DNA of 64,000 nt. It comes from Massilia horti. GTDB lineage: Bacteria > Pseudomonadota > Gammaproteobacteria > Burkholderiales > Burkholderiaceae_D. This document shows positions 61,092 through 64,000 of this stretch, one piece after another. How positions within the stretch are numbered: the first letter of the stretch is position 1; every line of letters begins with the position of its first letter. The translations under genes and the position numbers were made by a program. The notes beneath the pieces were generated by a model that worked only from the letters and a program-made list of their open reading frames with translations, had not been told where the DNA came from and made no database searches. The DNA is taken from the NCBI RefSeq assembly GCF_004614195.1, contig NZ_SPUM01000102.1, positions 1-64,000 of the forward strand. Direction: 5' to 3'.

Positions 61092-64000
61092 TTAATTGCA
61101 AACGGTGCCAGCCGGTACGCGCTGCGACACGAAAGCGAGGTCGCGCGCGTCGATCACGCCGTCCTTGACCACGTCGGCACGTAAGTCAAAGCCAGGCTGG
61201 CCGGTGCGCCTGCCGAACGAGGCCTTCACGATGGCGAGGTCGGCGCAGTCGACGACACCGTCTCCGTTCACGTCGCCCGGCAGGCGGATCGTGAAGTTCG
61301 CGTTCGACACGTCGAAGAACACGTTACCGACCGCTTCCACCTTCACGCGTGCGGCGTTGGTCGCCACCGCCGGGATAGTGACCGTGGCGCTGCCGGTGTT
61401 CGGCGTGCTTTCGGCAAGCGTGTACAGCCAGGTCTGGCCGCCGTCAGTGGACAGCGTGATCTTCACGTTCGCGGTGTTGACCGGGGCGACATTGGTGTTC
61501 GCAACGCTCCATGTCACCGTTTGCGTGGTACCCGAGTCCATCGTCACCGCAGTGTTGGGCGAGGTGACCAGGAACGGGCCGGCTCCCGGGGCCAGGACCA
61601 GGTTCGTGGTCGCGCTGCCTACGCCGCCACGGCCATCGCGCGCCGTCAGCTTCAAGTTCAGCGACGCGGGATTGGCGTTGGTGCCGGCCAGGCCCACATA
61701 AGCGGCAGTCGGCAGGAATTCCGAGTAGCACTCAATGTCGGCAGCCGTCGGCGTGGAAGTTACGGTCGGGCAGGCGCCCGTCTCCGCGTTCGTGTTGTTG
61801 GCCAGGATTTGGTCCATGTCCGGGAACACGCGCGTCGGATTGCCCGTCGGATGATTCTCGCCCGGGGAGTTGTACTGGATCGTGTCAGAGCTGCTGACGA
61901 CCGCGCGCGTGCCGAACTGGCGGAACAGCGGACCGTTGGTCTTCACGTTACTGATCAGACCAGTGCCGGTCGTGCCACCGCGGTCATTCTGCTCCCACAG
62001 GTAGGTAAGCTGGTCGCCGTCCGGATCGACGGCGCTGCCCGTCAGCGCGAACGGCGTACGCACTGGGATCGTGTACCCGGTGGGCACCGTCACCACAGGT
62101 GGGTTGTTGCCGTTCGAGGACACCGTGCCGCGGCGCGTCGTCTGGCCACCGGCCGTGATTTCGCCAATGTAGCCGGTGCAGCCGGTGCTGCAGCCCACCA
62201 GCTGGAGTTCGGCCACGTTGGTGTTAGCGAACGTGCCGCCGAACGTGATCGTAAACGCCGTATCGGTCAAGCTGCTGATGGTGACTGTGCCGCCGCTTGG
62301 CCAGCCGGCGATACCTTCGATCGCGGCCTTGATGCCGGCGGTGGTGAAGTTGGTGCCGCGTACGATCGCCGCCGACTGGTTGCCCTTATAGCTGATCTTG
62401 AATTGCTGGCCGTTGGTGTTGAAGCCGCTCAGCACGCCCATCTGTACTTCGTTCAGGTTCGATTCGGCTCCGGACGTGTACGCGACGATCTCATCGAAGC
62501 TGCGCTGCGACCAGTACGGATCGCTGTGCGTCTGCAGGTTATCGGTGCCGCAGATACCCGCGTAGGCCATGATCGACGAGCCACTGCCCGCCTCGACGGA
62601 AGTTCCGGCATTGCGGTTGCCGCCGCTGCAGTTGCTGGTGACGCCATTGAACGTGTGGTTGCCGGCAAACTGGTGGCCCATCTCGTGCGAAACGTAGTCG
62701 ACTGCGTAGAAGTCGCCGACCGGGGTCGGGATGCCGGTGCAGCCCTGAGCCTTGCTGGTGCCGCCAACGACGCCAAGGCTGGCGATGCCGCCGCCGTTCA
62801 CGCCGAGCGCAATGTGGCCGATATCGAAATTGCTGGCGCCTGCCAGCAGGCCTGCGACGATCCGGTTACGTGACAGGGTGGAGCTGCCGCAGCTGGCGAT
62901 CTGCGACGTCGTGAAGCAGGCGTCGCCACCGCAAGGGCCATTGGTGCCGGTGGCCTTGGCCGCGGTATCGAGGTTCAGCGCGTCGGTGCCGTCGATCAGC
63001 ATGAGGCGGATCGACGTCTCGTCCTCGTAAATCTGGGTGACACGGTTGATCAGCGTGACCTTGGCCGCCGTCACGTTGGCGGAGCCGCCAAAGTAGTTGG
63101 CATACGCCGGATCGGTGACGAGCGCAAGACGGTAAGTGCGCACCTGACCGCCGGCGGTGGCATTGGCGGTCTCCGGGTCCACGACGTGGAAAGCTGCGGA
63201 GCCAGTCGCGCGTCCATCCGTCGCGCTCACTTCGAACGCGCCCATATTGGTTGCACCCTCCGGCAGCGTGACCGTGATGGCTCCATCGTTGTCCGCCGTG
63301 GCGGAAACTACCTGCAGCGGCGCGCTCTCGCCTTCGCCCCTGACAGTGAGGTTGATGGTGGCGTTCGGTGCGAAACCGAAACCGCGCACCTCGACGGCAT
63401 CGCCTTCATTGTAAAAGCCGTGCGACAGCGTCAGCTGCGCTTCGTCCAGCGTGCCCTCGACCAGCGGACCGTGCTGGTTCACCAGGTCGCTGCGGCTGTA
63501 GCTGGCATACAGGCTCGTGTCCAGGTGGTAGTACGGCTCCACGTACCAGCCGCCAGCCGGCGAGCGCACCGAGGCATGCAGGCCGAGCGGCGTAATATCC
63601 ATGCGCAGCGTGGCGTTCGGATCGTCGATGCCCTTTCCTCTGTACGTCTTGATTTCCGGGTGCTTTTCGGCCAGGCCCGGCTCCATGATCGGCGATTCGA
63701 CCAGCTCGAAGCGCTGGTAGCCGCCATCGGGATGGGGCAGCGAGATCGTGAGCGGGCTGCTTACGGCACCTTCCGCACGCTCACGCGGCGCCGCGGCCGT
63801 CAACGACTGCATGCCGGGCATGTCCAGGGTCGCGGAACGGAAGCGCTTCAAATTCAGGGCGGGCGTTTTCGGGGTGCCTCTCGTTAGGGATTCGGCCGTC
63901 CCGCCAACATCCTGCCAATACGGGGCGGCTCGCTGTGTGGACACTGCTTGCTGGTCAGCCTGGGCAGCCTGCGCAATGGGCGCGGCGGCGGCAAAGGCAA
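61092..64000 (-). CDS. Reprolysin-like zinc metallopeptidase with C-terminal dockerin repeat (5' end outside window)
   Basis: Partial; at least 969 residues. The frame is open from the window edge and encodes a signal-peptide tail (FAAAAPIAQAAQA) before the GTG at 63944, so the true start is beyond 64000. The metzincin zinc motif is VSHEMGHQFAGNHTF with a downstream SSIMAYAGICG Met-turn. Two Ig/PA-like regions and repeated beta-domains follow (about PNTAVTMDSGTTQTVTWSVA). The C-terminus has DVNGDGVVDCADLA and DVVKDGVIDARDLA, a dockerin type I duplicate. Stop is 80 bases before the cohesin gene. Confidence 0.9.
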   Translation of the reverse strand, partial: AFAAAAPIAQAAQADQQAVSTQRAAPYWQDVGGTAESLTRGTPKTPALNLKRFRSATLDMPGMQSLTAAAPRERAEGAVSSPLTISLPHPDGGYQRFELVESPIMEPGLAEKHPEIKTYRGKGIDDPNATLRMDITPLGLHASVRSPAGGWYVEPYYHLDTSLYASYSRSDLVNQHGPLVEGTLDEAQLTLSHGFYNEGDAVEVRGFGFAPNATINLTVRGEGESAPLQVVSATADNDGAITVTLPEGATNMGAFEVSATDGRATGSAAFHVVDPETANATAGGQVRTYRLALVTDPAYANYFGGSANVTAAKVTLINRVTQIYEDETSIRLMLIDGTDALNLDTAAKATGTNGPCGGDACFTTSQIASCGSSTLSRNRIVAGLLAGASNFDIGHIALGVNGGGIASLGVVGGTSKAQGCTGIPTPVGDFYAVDYVSHEMGHQFAGNHTFNGVTSNCSGGNRNAGTSVEAGSGSSIMAYAGICGTDNLQTHSDPYWSQRSFDEIVAYTSGAESNLNEVQMGVLSGFNTNGQQFKISYKGNQSAAIVRGTNFTTAGIKAAIEGIAGWPSGGTVTISSLTDTAFTITFGGTFANTNVAELQLVGCSTGCTGYIGEITAGGQTTRRGTVSSNGNNPPVVTVPTGYTIPVRTPFALTGSAVDPDGDQLTYLWEQNDRGGTTGTGLISNVKTNGPLFRQFGTRAVVSSSDTIQYNSPGENHPTGNPTRVFPDMDQILANNTNAETGACPTVTSTPTAADIECYSEFLPTAAYVGLAGTNANPASLNLKLTARDGRGGVGSATTNLVLAPGAGPFLVTSPNTAVTMDSGTTQTVTWSVANTNVAPVNTANVKITLSTDGGQTWLYTLAESTPNTGSATVTIPAVATNAARVKVEAVGNVFFDVSNANFTIRLPGDVNGDGVVDCADLAIVKASFGRRTGQPGFDLRADVVKDGVIDARDLAFVSQRVPAGTVCN

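Noticed and set aside
1..64000. Riboswitches (SAM/SAH, c-di-GMP) upstream of metC, mshE or aminotransferase genes
   Set aside because: No conserved aptamer core was recognised by eye; a covariance-model search would be needed.

Overview
The window is a high-GC chromosomal segment that looks like a betaproteobacterium of the family Oxalobacteraceae (Massilia/Telluria-like). The basis is a class I PHA synthase with its PhaR regulator, a complete MSHA-type pilus locus, several PEP-CTERM sorted exoproteins, a type VI secretion (T6SS) baseplate cluster and a dispersed GTGCGCAC-type intergenic repeat. The taxonomic call is inference; no 16S gene is present.

Layout. 1-9.4 kb: metC and rimO; the PHA pair phaR/phaC; a small membrane protein; pgeF-rluD facing bamD; a composite of inverted repeats; yaaA. 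9.4-13.9 kb: an orphan PIN protein, a methionine-type aminotransferase, a scar where an IS30 transposase fragment abuts a beheaded alpha/beta hydrolase, yciH-yjjG, and a dicarboxylate/amino-acid symporter. 13.9-30.4 kb: the MSHA pilus locus on the minus strand in two blocks, mshE-G-F-A-C-D-O-P-Q and then mshI-pilN-J-K-L-M-N. MshQ carries a striking Cys-Asn-Gly repeat. 30.6-35.6 kb: divergent from mshE, a large hybrid sensor kinase (two receivers plus HPt) overlaps a receiver-GGDEF diguanylate cyclase. Because MshE has the c-di-GMP-binding MshEN motif, the two transcription units may form one signalling/effector module.

35.6-38.8 kb: four overlapping lipid-type genes (two acyl-CoA dehydrogenases, two MaoC-like hydratases). 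39-42.6 kb: tail-specific protease Prc, a small HELAH-containing membrane protein and thymidine kinase. 42.7-44.2 kb: two tandem paralogous PEP-CTERM proteins sharing an upstream element. 44.3-48.5 kb: a penicillin-acylase-family enzyme, an orphan ParB-like protein, a CPBP membrane protease and tRNA-Leu(UAA).

48.5-60.3 kb: a T6SS module. On the minus strand lie tssE-tssF-tssG, vgrG, a lipase-fold effector, a Tli4-like lipoprotein immunity protein and a PAAR tip protein. Divergently lies tssK, followed by a second PAAR protein on the minus strand. The sheath, tube, membrane complex and ClpV genes are not here. 60.4-64 kb: a cohesin-domain protein with a PEP-CTERM anchor lies directly downstream of a secreted reprolysin-like zinc metallopeptidase whose C-terminus is a dockerin-like repeat. 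This is the most interesting candidate system: a protease that could be docked to a sorted, surface-associated cohesin. The metallopeptidase gene runs off the right edge of the window.

Coding is dense and many genes overlap by 1-4 bases. No stretch above 300 bases lacks a gene or gene remnant.
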